Shown: positions 35,974 through 45,012, counted from the first letter of the stretch. The stretch is DNA of 64,000 nt from Novosphingobium marinum (GCF_013408095.1 NZ_JACBZF010000001.1:248001-312000), one strand, 5' to 3'. Notes: generated from the letters alone by a model not told the origin. Program-made: numbers and translations.

Positions 35974-36002
35974 TTGACAAATTCCGAAGGCAAGCAAACT
36001 AT
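35974..36002 (+). promoter_or_regulatory. Candidate sigma-70 promoter for marR/yciI
   Basis: TTGACA (35974-35979) and AACTAT (35997-36002) are separated by 17 bases, in the gap between the OYE gene and the MarR regulator. The AT-rich context may also hold the MarR operator (AAACTATACAAGG). Confidence 0.4.
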
Positions 36003-36084
36003 ACAAGGTGCGAGGCGGCACGCAGTGCCGATAACGCTATCGCATTGCGGAGAAGGTCAAGGGTCTGAAAAGGGGCAACCGGCG

Positions 36085-36606
36085 TTGGGTAAAACAAAAA
36101 AGAAGGCTGAGAGCGGGCATCCGCTACCCAGCGCACCGCAGTTCAAGTTCGGATACCTGGTTCACGATGTGTCGCGCATGCGCCGCACGGCCATGGACTA
36201 CGCAGTCGCTCCCCTCGGGCTGACCCGGTCGCAATGGTCGCTGCTCGCGACGCTTTCACGCTCGACAAACAACGGCATGATGCAGGCGGAGATCGCGCGC
36301 ATCATGGGGCTGGGCAAGGTCACCACCGGGGGGCTTGTCAGCAGGCTCGAAACCGCTGGTCTGGTCGAACGCCGCGACGACGAGAGCGACAAGCGCGCCA
36401 AGCGCGTCTTCATCACCGAAAAGGGGTACGAGACCATCCGGCAGATGATAGACGTGGCCGATCCTCTCAACGAGGAAATCCTCGAAGGCATCAGCGCCAA
36501 GGAGCGCAAGCAGATCGAGGACATCCTGCACCGCGTGAAGGAAAACCTTCGCGAGATCATCGAGCGGCACCGGGCCGAGCGACGCACGCTTCCAAAGGAC
36601 AGCTGA
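36085..36606 (+). CDS. MarR-family transcriptional regulator
   Basis: This 173-residue winged-helix repressor has the recognition region MQAEIARIMGLGKVTTGGLVSRLETAGLVERRDDESDKRAKRVFITEKG (contiguous blocks). The N-terminal dimer helix is FKFGYLVHDVSRMRRTAMDY. No ATG lies before the conserved domain. TTG at 36085, with AAGGGG nine bases upstream, is the best start but is not certain. The family responds to phenolic or acyl-CoA ligands. The stop overlaps the start of the YciI gene (TGATG). It is divergent from the OYE gene and close to several catabolic operons, so it is a candidate local repressor. Confidence 0.85.
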   Translation: MGKTKKKAESGHPLPSAPQFKFGYLVHDVSRMRRTAMDYAVAPLGLTRSQWSLLATLSRSTNNGMMQAEIARIMGLGKVTTGGLVSRLETAGLVERRDDESDKRAKRVFITEKGYETIRQMIDVADPLNEEILEGISAKERKQIEDILHRVKENLREIIERHRAERRTLPKDS

Positions 36607-36920
36607 TGCACTTCCTCGTCCTTGCCCGCGATGCCGATGGTGCTTCTGCCTTGCGCACCGGGCACCGCCAGCGGCACGTCGACTATTGGATCGGGCAGGG
36701 ATCGAGGCTGAAGGTCGCCGGCGCCATGATGTCGGACGACGGCGAGGACGCGGTGCCCGTCGGCAGCAGCTTTCTGATCGAGGCGAGCGACGAGAGCGAA
36801 GTGCGGGAGCTGATCGCCGGCGACCCGTTCACGACCGAAGGAATCTTCGGAAGCGACGTCACTGTCCAGCGCATCCGGCCCGCGATCGGCGAATGGTTCG
36901 CCGCTTCGGCGAAGGACTGA
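36606..36920 (+). CDS. YciI-family protein
   Basis: The 104-residue ferredoxin-like-fold protein has the YCII pattern: MHFLVLARDADG, HVDYWIGQGSRLKVAGAM and AGDPFTTEGIF. The conserved His-Asp dyad is plausible at H25/D26. The family's function is unsettled; some members act on muconolactone-like or chlorinated intermediates. It is coupled to marR by a one-base overlap. Confidence 0.82.
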   Translation: MHFLVLARDADGASALRTGHRQRHVDYWIGQGSRLKVAGAMMSDDGEDAVPVGSSFLIEASDESEVRELIAGDPFTTEGIFGSDVTVQRIRPAIGEWFAASAKD

Positions 36921-36923
36921 ATT

Positions 36924-37952
36924 TCAGGCCTTACCCACGAAGACCAGCTTCTTTCCCCGGTTCGCGCCCGAGAAGAGCGCCGGCAGGGCGTCGAGTACCG
37001 CGGGCATTCCCTCGTCGATGTCCTCCTCGAACTGAAGTTCGCCATCCAGGGACAATTCGGCAAGTCGCTCCACCGCTTCCTCGAAGCGGTCGGCATGGTC
37101 GAATATCACGAAGCCCGACCAGGTGAGCGCCCGCAACAGGATTTCGCGCTCGTTGCGCAGGCCCGTCGGCGGGGGCGACCAGCTGGGCGTCGCCGCTGTG
37201 CCGCACGCGATGATGCGGCCGTAGCGCTTCATGTGCCGGATCGCGGTATCGAGGATTGCGCCGCCGGTGTTGTCGTAGAAGGTGTCCAGTCCATCGGGCG
37301 CGGCAGAGGACAGCGCTTCGTCGAGGTCGACAGTCTTGTAGTTGAAGGCTTCGGCGTACCCGAACCGCTTCTTGCACATCGCGACCTTGTCGTCGCTGCC
37401 GGTCAGGCCGATCGGCCGCGCTCCGGCACGTGCCGCGATCTGGCCGACGATGCTGCCGACGGTGCCGGCGGCGGTCGATACGAGGACGGTCTGCCCCTCG
37501 GTCGGGGGTGCAAGACCGTTGAAGGCGAGCCAGGCGGTAACGCCCGGCATGCCGAGCGCGCCTGCGTAGGACGATACCGATACTCTCGGCTTGCCGATCC
37601 GCGTCAACACATCGGCGCGCCTGGCGATGGCATAGTCCTGCCAGCCGAAGAACCCGTAGACCAGGTCGCCGTCCGCAATGCCCTCGACCCGGCTTTTCAC
37701 CGCCACTCCGACCGCGAGCGAGCGCATCGGATCGCCGATCTTCTGCACCGCGTCGTTTGCGGCCCACCCGCGTTGGACGGGGTCTGCGGAAAGGTAGAGG
37801 TTGCGCACCAGGAGCTGGCCGTCGCCCGGTTCGGATACGGGCGTCGAGACGATCTCGAAGTCGGAAGCCTTCGGCGTTCCGACGGGCCTCGCCACCAGGC
37901 GGACCTGGCGATTGGTCTCGGGCAAATCGTAGTCGGGAATCTGGGCTGTCAC
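36924..37952 (-). CDS. NADP-dependent MDR oxidoreductase (prostaglandin-reductase/YncB type)
   Basis: The 342-residue zinc-free medium-chain reductase has NRQVRLVARPVGTPKASDFE at the N-terminus. The nucleotide-binding motif is STAAGTVGSIVGQIAARAGA, and YDNTGGAILDTAI and GSGANRGKKL-like ends (FSGANRGKKLVFVG) follow. Relatives reduce alpha,beta-enones or enals with NADPH. The GTG at 37952 with AAGGA upstream is preferred over an ATG at 37988. It lies three bases from the convergent YciI gene, downstream of an NTF2-like gene on the same strand. Confidence 0.86.
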   Translation of the reverse strand: MTAQIPDYDLPETNRQVRLVARPVGTPKASDFEIVSTPVSEPGDGQLLVRNLYLSADPVQRGWAANDAVQKIGDPMRSLAVGVAVKSRVEGIADGDLVYGFFGWQDYAIARRADVLTRIGKPRVSVSSYAGALGMPGVTAWLAFNGLAPPTEGQTVLVSTAAGTVGSIVGQIAARAGARPIGLTGSDDKVAMCKKRFGYAEAFNYKTVDLDEALSSAAPDGLDTFYDNTGGAILDTAIRHMKRYGRIIACGTAATPSWSPPPTGLRNEREILLRALTWSGFVIFDHADRFEEAVERLAELSLDGELQFEEDIDEGMPAVLDALPALFSGANRGKKLVFVGKA

Positions 37953-38024
37953 GTCGGGTCCTTGATCATGGTGGAAGGTGCGGAACACCTTGTTGAGTAT
38001 GGCTTTACTGGGGTGGGCGGCACT

Positions 38025-38444
38025 TCAGCCAGCGGCTTGCGCCATGCGCGCGGCGAAGGGGACCATCAAATCCTCGGTCAGCTTCGTGCAGTAGTACTCG
38101 TTCATGTGAACGATCCTGCCGCCCTCGACCGTTGCCACGAACGCGTAGCAGTTGTTGTACTCGGTTCCGTCGGCAAGCCGGGAATGACCTTCCACTTCGG
38201 CGACTACCCGGTTTCCCTCGGAGATCAGGCTGACGATGTCGAACCGGATGCCTTCCGGAATGGCGTGTTTGAGCATGCCCGCAGCTTCGAGCACCTCGTC
38301 GTGGCCGCGCGTGATTGAGAACGTGCCCGTACCTTTGGCCACCGCCTTGATGTCCGGCGATATGACCTGATCTATGCCCTCGATGTCGCCCTTGCCGAGC
38401 GATTCGAGAAACCGCGATATGACATCCTTGTTGTCGATGGGCAT
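38025..38444 (-). CDS. NTF2/SnoaL-like protein (ketosteroid-isomerase fold)
   Basis: This 139-residue alpha+beta cone-fold protein (DVISRFLESLGKGDIEGIDQ, VVAEVEGHSRLADGTEYNN, YAFVATVEGGRIVHMNEY) contains the pattern of polyketide-cyclase/limonene-epoxide-hydrolase-like proteins. The ATG at 38444 has AAGGA nine bases upstream. It is encoded 44 bases downstream of the aldo-keto reductase gene on the same strand and probably acts on a pathway intermediate. A catalytic role is not proven. Confidence 0.78.
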   Translation of the reverse strand: MPIDNKDVISRFLESLGKGDIEGIDQVISPDIKAVAKGTGTFSITRGHDEVLEAAGMLKHAIPEGIRFDIVSLISEGNRVVAEVEGHSRLADGTEYNNCYAFVATVEGGRIVHMNEYYCTKLTEDLMVPFAARMAQAAG

Positions 38445-38488
38445 TACGGCAATCCTTTCCTGTTCGTTTGTATCGAGGGGCGAGGTTC

Positions 38489-39502
38489 TCAGGCGTTTTC
38501 GAGCTTTTCGCCCGGCAGCAACTCTGTATCGATCTGCTCCTGGCTTCGCGCCGGATAGCGAGGTCCGCGGATGGCATCGCCGTCGAAGATCTCGTTCACC
38601 GCTTCGACCACCGATGGTTCGATCGTGTCGTGCGCGGCGGCGACATCTTCCTCGAGGTGGTCCAGCGAGCGGGTTCCGGGCAGCGCCACAACATGCTTGG
38701 CCTGTGCAAGCACCCATGCGATGGAAAGGCGCGCGGGGGTCAGACCGTGGCTGCGGGCAAGCGCATTGAACCGGTCCACAGCTTTCAGGTTGTGCGTAAG
38801 GAGGGGCTCGCAGAACCGGGGCATGATCGTGCGCAGGTCGCCCTTGACGTAATCGTCCGAGCGTATCGCATCGGCTAGAAGTCCGCGCGCGAGCGGCGAG
38901 AATGCGGCGAAGCCGATGCCCAGTTCGGCACAGGTATCGAGCACGGCGACTTCGGGATTGCGCACGGTGGGCGAATATTCGCTCTGCACCACGGCCACGG
39001 GTGACACGTCATGGGCGCGCCGGATCGTTTCCGCGCCCACTTCGGAAAGCCCGATGTGGCGGATCTTGCCCGCCGCCTTCGCATCTGCGAGCGCGCCCAC
39101 GCTGTCCTCGATGGGCACGGACATGTCGAGGCGGTGCAGGTACAGCAAGTCGATGCAATCGCGGTTCAGGCGCTTCAGGGAGCCTTCGAGCACCCGCGCT
39201 ATCGTCTCCGGCCTGCCGTCGAGCTGGCGCTTTCCGTCCTCCGCGAACAGGACGCACTTGCTGGCAAGGACGTATTCGTCAGCCCTGTGGCCCACTGCTT
39301 CGGCAACGAGTTCCTCGTTGGTGCCCATCCCGTAAAGGGCAGCCGTGTCGAGCATGTCGACACCGAGGTCGAGCGCGCGATTCAGCAACCGGATCGCATC
39401 TTCGCGCTTCGGCTTCTGTCCGTAGGCATGGCTCAGATTCATGCAGCCGAGGATGACCGACGAGACCGAAAACGGTCCGAGCTTGCGGTGCGGCAGCGAC
39501 AT
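38489..39502 (-). CDS. Aldo/keto reductase
   Basis: The 337-residue TIM-barrel NADP(H) oxidoreductase shows the tetrad: Asp in VDMLDTAALYGMG with its Tyr, Lys in YVLASKCVLF, and His in LLYLHRLD. The NADP-binding end is ALPGTRSLDHLEED. It resembles the AKR11/13 'pyridoxal/aryl-alcohol-like' group. The ATG at 39502 has AGGAGG seven bases upstream. It is divergent from acyl-CoA dehydrogenase paralogue 2 across a 316-base regulatory region. Confidence 0.88.
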   Translation of the reverse strand: MSLPHRKLGPFSVSSVILGCMNLSHAYGQKPKREDAIRLLNRALDLGVDMLDTAALYGMGTNEELVAEAVGHRADEYVLASKCVLFAEDGKRQLDGRPETIARVLEGSLKRLNRDCIDLLYLHRLDMSVPIEDSVGALADAKAAGKIRHIGLSEVGAETIRRAHDVSPVAVVQSEYSPTVRNPEVAVLDTCAELGIGFAAFSPLARGLLADAIRSDDYVKGDLRTIMPRFCEPLLTHNLKAVDRFNALARSHGLTPARLSIAWVLAQAKHVVALPGTRSLDHLEEDVAAAHDTIEPSVVEAVNEIFDGDAIRGPRYPARSQEQIDTELLPGEKLENA

Positions 39503-39818
39503 TTCGATCCTCCTCGAGACAGGCGCGCGACATGGTCCCGCTCGCGCTCGCACATAGGCTAGGCGCTTGTATAGTGGTAATACAACATACCATTTCAAGC
39601 GGGTCTTTCCGGCTGGTGCCGTGCATCGCCCCGGACGGGTTGACTCGGCCATCCGATGGTATAGTACGCAAATGTACCACTTGCCGCCCGGGCGCTTCCG
39701 GGGCGCGCATGAATGGGCGAGGAGGGGACCTAACGGCCGGAAGCGACCATCGTGAAATCGTGATCGGCAAGGCACCGCGACGGCGAAGCTTCGACCGATA
39801 CACCAAGGAGGCACCTGA
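39503..39818. promoter_or_regulatory. Divergent promoter region (no gene) with two AT-rich pseudo-palindromes
   Basis: No credible gene lies here. Two AT-rich elements stand out in GC-rich DNA. One spans 39568-39593 (TTGTATAGTGGTAATAC, then AACATACCA). The other spans 39658-39678 (GGTATAGTACGC, then AAATGTACC), with GGTA...TACC ends. Both share GTATAGT with the motif upstream of the P450 and resemble the sites in other catabolic gaps. They probably hold the promoters and operators of the aldo-keto reductase and of the long plus-strand operon. Confidence 0.5.
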
Positions 39819-40985
39819 GTGCTGATCGAGCTGTCAGAAGATCAACAGGCTATCGCGGAAAACGTCCGGCGTACATGCTCGCAATTCGGCGACGAGTACT
39901 GGAGCGATTGCGATACCGAAAAGCGGTTTCCCACCGAATTCCATCGCGCCATGGCAGACAACGGCTGGCTCGGCATCACCATGCCCGAGGAACTCGGCGG
40001 CGCGGGACTCGGCGTCACCGAAGCCGCGATCATGATGCACGAAGTTTCGGCCAGTGCCGGGGGCTATTCGGCGGCCAGCGCACTGCACCTGAACCTGTTC
40101 GGGCCGCATGCCGTCGTCGTGCACGGAACCGACGAGCAGAAGGAGCGCATGCTCAAGCCGCTGATCGAGGGTAGGGACCGTGCCTGCTTCGGTGTCACCG
40201 AGCCCGACGCGGGGCTCGACACGACGAGCATCAAGACATTCGCCACGAAGGTCGATGGCGGATACAGCGTCACGGGACGCAAGATCTGGACCTCCTCGGG
40301 ACAGGTCGCGAACAAGATTCTGCTGCTGACGCGCACCACTCCCAAGGAGGAGTGCAGGAAGCCGACCGACGGCATGACGCTCTTCTATACCGACCTCGAC
40401 AAGACGCAGGTCGAGGTGCGGCGCATTCCCAAGATGGGGCGCAACGCGGTCGACTCCAACGCGACTTTCATCGACGATTATTTCGTGCCGGAGGAAGACC
40501 GCATCGGTGAAGAGGGGCAGGGCTTCAAATACATCCTTCACAGCCTCAACCCCGAACGCATCCTTGTCGGGATCGAGGCGGTGGGCCTTGGCCGCGGCGC
40601 TCTCGAACGTGCGGCAAAGTACGCTGGGGAGCGCAAGGTCTTCGGCAGGCTGATCGGACAGAACCAGGGTATCCAGCATCCGCTTGCGGAGAACTGGACC
40701 TACCTCGAATCGGCGTACTGGATGATCATGCGCGCTGCCTACCTTTACGACGCCGGCAAGCCGTGCGGCGCTGAATCGAATGCCGGCAAGTTCCTTGGCG
40801 GACGGGCGGCGTTCGATGCCTGCACCCGCGCCGTGATGACGCATGGCGGCATGGGATATTCGACCGAGTACCAGGTCGAGAGGCTCTTCCGGGAATCGAT
40901 CCTGCTGAGGATCGCGCCGATCACCGAACAGCTCATCCTGAGCCACATCGCCGAGCGCGTGCTCGACCTTCCGAAATCATATTGA
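39819..40985 (+). CDS. Acyl-CoA dehydrogenase (388 aa, 'LPKSY' subfamily, paralogue 2)
   Basis: The protein has the same length and layout as the one at 19456-20622, with long identical stretches (FGVTEPDAGLDTTSI, KIPKMGRNAVDSN-like, HSLNPERILV). The fold and FAD motifs are intact: GWLGITMPEELGGAGLGVTE, GRKIWTSSGQVANK and MTHGGMGYSTEYQVERLFRES. The C-terminal Glu motif reads IAPITEQ; the glutamate in NPERILV is the likely base by analogy with isovaleryl-CoA dehydrogenase. The GTG at 39819 has AAGGAGG at good spacing. It is the first gene of the long plus-strand operon, ten bases before the HMG-CoA-synthase-like gene. Confidence 0.9.
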   Translation: MLIELSEDQQAIAENVRRTCSQFGDEYWSDCDTEKRFPTEFHRAMADNGWLGITMPEELGGAGLGVTEAAIMMHEVSASAGGYSAASALHLNLFGPHAVVVHGTDEQKERMLKPLIEGRDRACFGVTEPDAGLDTTSIKTFATKVDGGYSVTGRKIWTSSGQVANKILLLTRTTPKEECRKPTDGMTLFYTDLDKTQVEVRRIPKMGRNAVDSNATFIDDYFVPEEDRIGEEGQGFKYILHSLNPERILVGIEAVGLGRGALERAAKYAGERKVFGRLIGQNQGIQHPLAENWTYLESAYWMIMRAAYLYDAGKPCGAESNAGKFLGGRAAFDACTRAVMTHGGMGYSTEYQVERLFRESILLRIAPITEQLILSHIAERVLDLPKSY

Positions 40986-40995
40986 GATCCCTGCA

Positions 40996-42444
40996 ATGAC
41001 CGACTTCGGCATAACATCCTTCGGCGCCTACATCCCCCGCATGCGGCTCGACCGGGCCGCCATCGCCGCTGCGCACAAGTGGATGGCGCCGGGCCTGCGC
41101 GGGCTGGCCAAGGGTAGCCGCTCGTTCTGCAACTGGGACGAGGACGCGATCACCATGGCCGTGGAGGCTGGCCGCGATGCCATTCTAGGCCGCGACGTTT
41201 CCGGACTGAAAGCGTTCGGTTTCGCCAGCACGCGTCCGCCCTATGCCGATCTCCAGCCGTCCGCGATCGTTTCGGGGCCGCTGGCCTTGCCGCTTCGGCT
41301 GCGATCGGTCGACAGCGGGCTGACCCAGCGCGCCGGTACGTCCGGGCTGCTTGCGGCGCTTGCCGCCGGCGAGCCTGCCCTGTTCATCGCCTCGGACAAT
41401 CCCAGGGCGAAGCCCGCCAGCCAGCAGGAAATGACCTTCGGAGCGGGGGCGGCGGCTTTCGTGCTCGGGCACGAGAACGTCGCGGCGCGGCTCGTCGGAT
41501 CTGGAAGCAGCATCTCGAACTTCGTCGACCACTTCCGCGATGCGGGAGAGGATTTCGACTATCACTGGGAAGAGCGGTGGATCCGCGACGAGGGATACGC
41601 GAAGCTGATCCCGGTCGCGGTGCGCGAGGCTCTCGAGGATGCGGGGCTGTCGATCGGCGATATCGATCACCTGGCGATGGCCTCGATGCTGCGCGGCGGT
41701 GCGGCGCAGGTCTCGAAGCTCCTCAAATTCGAAGGCAACCTCGTCGACGAGATCGCCGACGGCTGCGGCTATGCCGGCGCGGCGCAGGCGCCGCTGATGC
41801 TGGCGCTGGCGCTGGAAACGGCGAAGCCTGGCGACAAGATCATGGTGGTCAGCTTCGGGCAGGGCGCCGACGTCCTGGTGTTCGAGGTGACCGATGCGAT
41901 CGAGCAGGCACGGCCGCGGCGCGGCGTGTCGGGTTCGCTCGCGGCGGGGATCGTGACCGACGCCTATCTCCGGATGCTTTCCTTCGCCGACGGGATCGAC
42001 CTCGAATGGGGCATGCGGTCCGAGAAGCCCGCCAAGACCGCGCTTACCGAACAGTATCGCTCGCGCGGGCAGATGGAGGCGTTCATGGCGGGCAAGTGCG
42101 GCAGTTGCGGCACGATCCAGTTCCCGCAGCTGCAGTACTGCGCGCGCTGCCACGCGCCGTCGGACCAGTTCAGCGACGTTTCCTTGCGCGAGGAACCTGC
42201 CAAGGTCATGACGCAGACCGCCGACTGGCTGAGCTACTATCCGTCGCCACCGCTCTATGTCGGGTTCGTCCAGTTCGAAAACGGCGCGCGCCTGCAAATG
42301 GAGGTGGTAGACGTGGGGCCCGAAGGACTCGACATCGGGACGCCGCTCGAAATGGTGTACCGGGTGAAGGAACGCGATCGGCAGCGCGGCTACAACCGCT
42401 ATTTCTGGAAAGCGGTGCCCGCCACGGGCGCCGGAAAGGCTTGA
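40996..42444 (+). CDS. HMG-CoA-synthase-like thiolase-fold protein fused to a DUF35 zinc-ribbon/OB domain
   Basis: The 482-residue fusion begins like archaeal/bacterial HMG-CoA synthases (GITSFGAYIPRMRLDRAAI). After a thiolase-fold core (GAGAAAFVLG, ADGCGYAGAAQAPLML, VSFGQGADVLVFE) it ends in a DUF35 domain with a zinc ribbon C368-x2-C371-x10-C382-x2-C385. The nucleophile segment, normally ACxAGT, reads LTQRAGTSG, with Gln111 where Cys is expected. Claisen condensation through an acyl-enzyme is therefore unlikely. DUF35-linked thiolase-fold aldolases that lack the Cys (Ltp2 of steroid side-chain cleavage) are the nearest known precedent. It lies three bases before a thiolase gene. Confidence 0.75.
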   Translation: MTDFGITSFGAYIPRMRLDRAAIAAAHKWMAPGLRGLAKGSRSFCNWDEDAITMAVEAGRDAILGRDVSGLKAFGFASTRPPYADLQPSAIVSGPLALPLRLRSVDSGLTQRAGTSGLLAALAAGEPALFIASDNPRAKPASQQEMTFGAGAAAFVLGHENVAARLVGSGSSISNFVDHFRDAGEDFDYHWEERWIRDEGYAKLIPVAVREALEDAGLSIGDIDHLAMASMLRGGAAQVSKLLKFEGNLVDEIADGCGYAGAAQAPLMLALALETAKPGDKIMVVSFGQGADVLVFEVTDAIEQARPRRGVSGSLAAGIVTDAYLRMLSFADGIDLEWGMRSEKPAKTALTEQYRSRGQMEAFMAGKCGSCGTIQFPQLQYCARCHAPSDQFSDVSLREEPAKVMTQTADWLSYYPSPPLYVGFVQFENGARLQMEVVDVGPEGLDIGTPLEMVYRVKERDRQRGYNRYFWKAVPATGAGKA

Positions 42445-42447
42445 GTC

Positions 42448-43644
42448 ATGGCAACGGGTATCAAGGACAAGGTCGCGATCCTGGGGGCCGGCTGTTCGAA
42501 GTTCGGTGAACGCTGGGACGTCGGCTCGCCGGAGATCATGGCAGAAGCGTTCGAGGAAGCGCTGGCCGATGCCGGTATCGAGCGCAAGGACATCGAGGCG
42601 GCCTGGTTCGGCTGCTGGGGCGACGGCATCAACGTCGGCAATTCATCGATCCCGGCAGCGGTCGCGCTTCGGCTCGACGGCATCCCCGTCACCCGGATCG
42701 AGAACATGTGCGGCACCGGGACCGAGGCGCTGCGCGGCGCAGCCTATGCCGTGGCTTCGGGCGCGGTCGACATCGCGCTCGCCATCGGCTCCGAGAAACT
42801 CAAGGACACCGGCTTCGGCGGACTGCCGCCGCCGTTCAAGGGCACCTTCAACGACCTGTGGATGCCGATGGGATCGGCCCCGGCAGGTTTCGCGCAGCTG
42901 GCCGACGGCTATCGCACGCGCTTCCAGATCTCGAAGGAAGACCTCAAGCGCGCGATCTCGCACGTCAGCTGGAAGAGCCACCAGAACGGGCAGTACAGTC
43001 CAAAGGCGCACTTCCAGAAGCCGGTGCCGATGGACAAGATCATGAACGCGCCGATGATCGCGGACCCGCTTGGGCTGTTCGATTGCTCGGGCGTTTCGGA
43101 CGGTGCGGCCTGCGCCATCGTGACCACCCCGGAGATCGCGAAGGCGCTGGGCAAGAAGAACATCGTCACGATCAAGTCGCTCCAGATTTCGACGAGCTCC
43201 GGCCGCGAAACGCAGCTTTCCGACTGGGACGGGGCGTCGGTCCCGAACACGCGGACCGCGATCAAGGCTGCCTACGAAGAGGCGGGGATCACCAGGCCGC
43301 AGGAACAGGTCAGCCTGACCGAGGTGCACGACTGCTTCTCGATCACCGAACTGGTGACCATGGAAGACCTCGGCCTTTCGGAAGACGGCCACGCCGTGAC
43401 GGACGTGCTCGACGGCAAGTTCGATCGCGACGGCAAAATACCGTGCCAGATCGATGGCGGCCTCAAGTGCTTCGGCCATCCGATCGGGGCGTCTGGCCTT
43501 CGCATGGCCTATGAAATCTATACGCAGCTGCAGGGCAGGGCCGGGGAGCGTCAGCTTCCCAATCCTTCGCTCGGCGTCACGCACAACCTCGGCGGCGTGC
43601 CCTACCAGGGCATCGCGGCCGTCTCCATTCTGGGGCTGATCTGA
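42448..43644 (+). CDS. Thiolase (SCP-x/lipid-transfer-protein type acetyl-CoA acyltransferase)
   Basis: The 398-residue thiolase has an intact catalytic set: nucleophile Cys88 ([11 protein letters not shown]), [10 protein letters not shown] and the His of [11 protein letters not shown]. It ends without the usual C-terminal Cys-GGG motif ([15 protein letters not shown]), as in SCP-x-type thiolases. It would cleave a 3-ketoacyl-CoA with CoA. It lies between the HMGS-like/DUF35 gene and a MaoC gene, overlapping the latter by one base (TGATG). The HMGS-DUF35-thiolase neighbourhood recalls the archaeal thiolase/HMGS complex bridged by DUF35. Confidence 0.88.
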   Translation: MATGIKDKVAILGAGCSKFGERWDVGSPEIMAEAFEEALADAGIERKDIEAAWFGCWGDGINVGNSSIPAAVALRLDGIPVTRIENMCGTGTEALRGAAYAVASGAVDIALAIGSEKLKDTGFGGLPPPFKGTFNDLWMPMGSAPAGFAQLADGYRTRFQISKEDLKRAISHVSWKSHQNGQYSPKAHFQKPVPMDKIMNAPMIADPLGLFDCSGVSDGAACAIVTTPEIAKALGKKNIVTIKSLQISTSSGRETQLSDWDGASVPNTRTAIKAAYEEAGITRPQEQVSLTEVHDCFSITELVTMEDLGLSEDGHAVTDVLDGKFDRDGKIPCQIDGGLKCFGHPIGASGLRMAYEIYTQLQGRAGERQLPNPSLGVTHNLGGVPYQGIAAVSILGLI

Positions 43645-44102
43645 TGGCGGGTGTCTGGTTCGACGAGTTAGAGGTGGGACAGGTGTTCCATCATGCGATA
43701 CGGCGCACGGTGACGGAGACGGACAACGTCATGTTCACCTGCATGACCCACAATCCGGCCCGCCTGCACCTCGACGAGAAGTACATGCAGGAAGAAACCG
43801 AGTACGGTCAGCGACTGGTCAACAGCGGCTTCACGCTGTCGCTCATGGTCGGCATCTCTGTGAACGAAACGACGCTGGGCACAGCTGTCGCCAATCTCGG
43901 CTGGGACGAGGTTCGCTTTCCCAAGCCGTTGTTCCATGGCGACACGATCCGGGTCGAGACCGAAGTCCTCGAACTGCGCGAATCGAAGTCGCGGCCCAAC
44001 CAGGGCATCGTCACCTTCCAGCACCGGGCCTTCAACCAGCACGAGGAGCTCGTCGCGACGTGCAAGCGCTCCGGCCTGCAGCTCAAGAAGCCGAAAGACT
44101 GA
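43644..44102 (+). CDS. MaoC-family dehydratase (single hot-dog, mesaconyl-CoA hydratase-like)
   Basis: This 152-residue hot-dog-fold hydratase has [42 protein letters not shown] (contiguous blocks) with the hydratase pattern N-P-x-x-L-H-x-[24 protein letters not shown] is typical of MaoC/mesaconyl-CoA hydratase relatives. It should hydrate an enoyl-CoA. Its pairing with the next gene, a CitE-type lyase, mirrors the hydratase-lyase order of C4/C5 dicarboxyl-CoA pathways (mesaconyl-CoA to malyl-type CoA, then cleavage). Confidence 0.86.
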   Translation: MAGVWFDELEVGQVFHHAIRRTVTETDNVMFTCMTHNPARLHLDEKYMQEETEYGQRLVNSGFTLSLMVGISVNETTLGTAVANLGWDEVRFPKPLFHGDTIRVETEVLELRESKSRPNQGIVTFQHRAFNQHEELVATCKRSGLQLKKPKD

Positions 44103-44106
44103 AGCC

Positions 44107-45012
44107 GTGACAGCAGCCCCGATCCGGTCGTTCCTGTTTATCCCTGCGGACAGCGAGAAGAAGCTCGGCAAGGCCGATGCGTCGGAGGCCGACGCGTTGA
44201 TCTTCGACCTGGAGGATGCGGTGAGCCCGGCGAACAAGCCGATGGCGCGCGAGATGCTCTCGGCCTTCCTTGGCGAAAGACCGCGCGGAAAACGCAGTTC
44301 TCAGCTCTGGGTCCGGGTCAATCCGCTCGACACCGGGATGACGCTCGAGGACATGGCGGCGGTGATCCGGCACGGGCCGGACGGGATCATGCTGCCCAAG
44401 TGCAACGGGCCGCAGGACGTCCTCCAGGCATCCCACTATCTCGACGCGTTCGAGCAGGCGGGCGGCGTGAAGGCAGGCTCGATAAAGATTTTGCCCGTCG
44501 CGACCGAGACGGCCATTTCGCCGTTCGCGCTTGGCGAATACGCGAAAGCCGGTCTGGCAAGGCTTGGCGGACTGACCTGGGGTGCGGAGGACCTTTCCGC
44601 GGCAATCGGTGCCAGCACCAATCTCGATCCCAGCGGCGGTTGGGCACTGACCTACCGCATGGTCCGCGCGCAGTGCCTGCTGGCCGCGCATGCGGCGGGC
44701 GTGCAGGCGATTGACACGCTCTATGTCGACTATCGCGACGACGAGGGACTTCGCGCGTCCTGCCGCGCGGCCCGGGCCGAGGGCTTCACCGGTCGCATTG
44801 CAATCCACCCGGCTCAGGTCGTCCCGATCAACGAGAGCTTCACGCCCAGCGAGGAGGAGATCGAGCACGCGCGGCGCGTGGTGGAGGCATTCGCGGCCGA
44901 ACCGGGCGCGGGCACCGTCGGCCTTGACGGCAAGATGATCGATATCCCGCACCTCAAGCAGGCGCAGGGCGTCCTTGCGCAGGCAGAGCGTTACAAGGCT
45001 GACGTTGCATGA
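44107..45012 (+). CDS. HpcH/HpaI (CitE-type) CoA-ester lyase
   Basis: The 301-residue TIM-barrel lyase has SFLFIPADSEKKLGKADASEADALIFDLEDAV, where Glu-Asp binds Mg2+. LWVRVNPLDTG, DGIMLPKCNGPQDV, TWGAEDLSAAIGA and GFTGRIAIHPAQVVPIN complete the family pattern. Relatives cleave malyl-CoA, citramalyl-CoA or beta-methylmalyl-CoA into a CoA ester and a 2-oxoacid. The GTG start at 44107 is four bases after the MaoC stop. Its end overlaps the next acyl-CoA dehydrogenase gene (ATGA). Confidence 0.87.
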   Translation: MTAAPIRSFLFIPADSEKKLGKADASEADALIFDLEDAVSPANKPMAREMLSAFLGERPRGKRSSQLWVRVNPLDTGMTLEDMAAVIRHGPDGIMLPKCNGPQDVLQASHYLDAFEQAGGVKAGSIKILPVATETAISPFALGEYAKAGLARLGGLTWGAEDLSAAIGASTNLDPSGGWALTYRMVRAQCLLAAHAAGVQAIDTLYVDYRDDEGLRASCRAARAEGFTGRIAIHPAQVVPINESFTPSEEEIEHARRVVEAFAAEPGAGTVGLDGKMIDIPHLKQAQGVLAQAERYKADVA

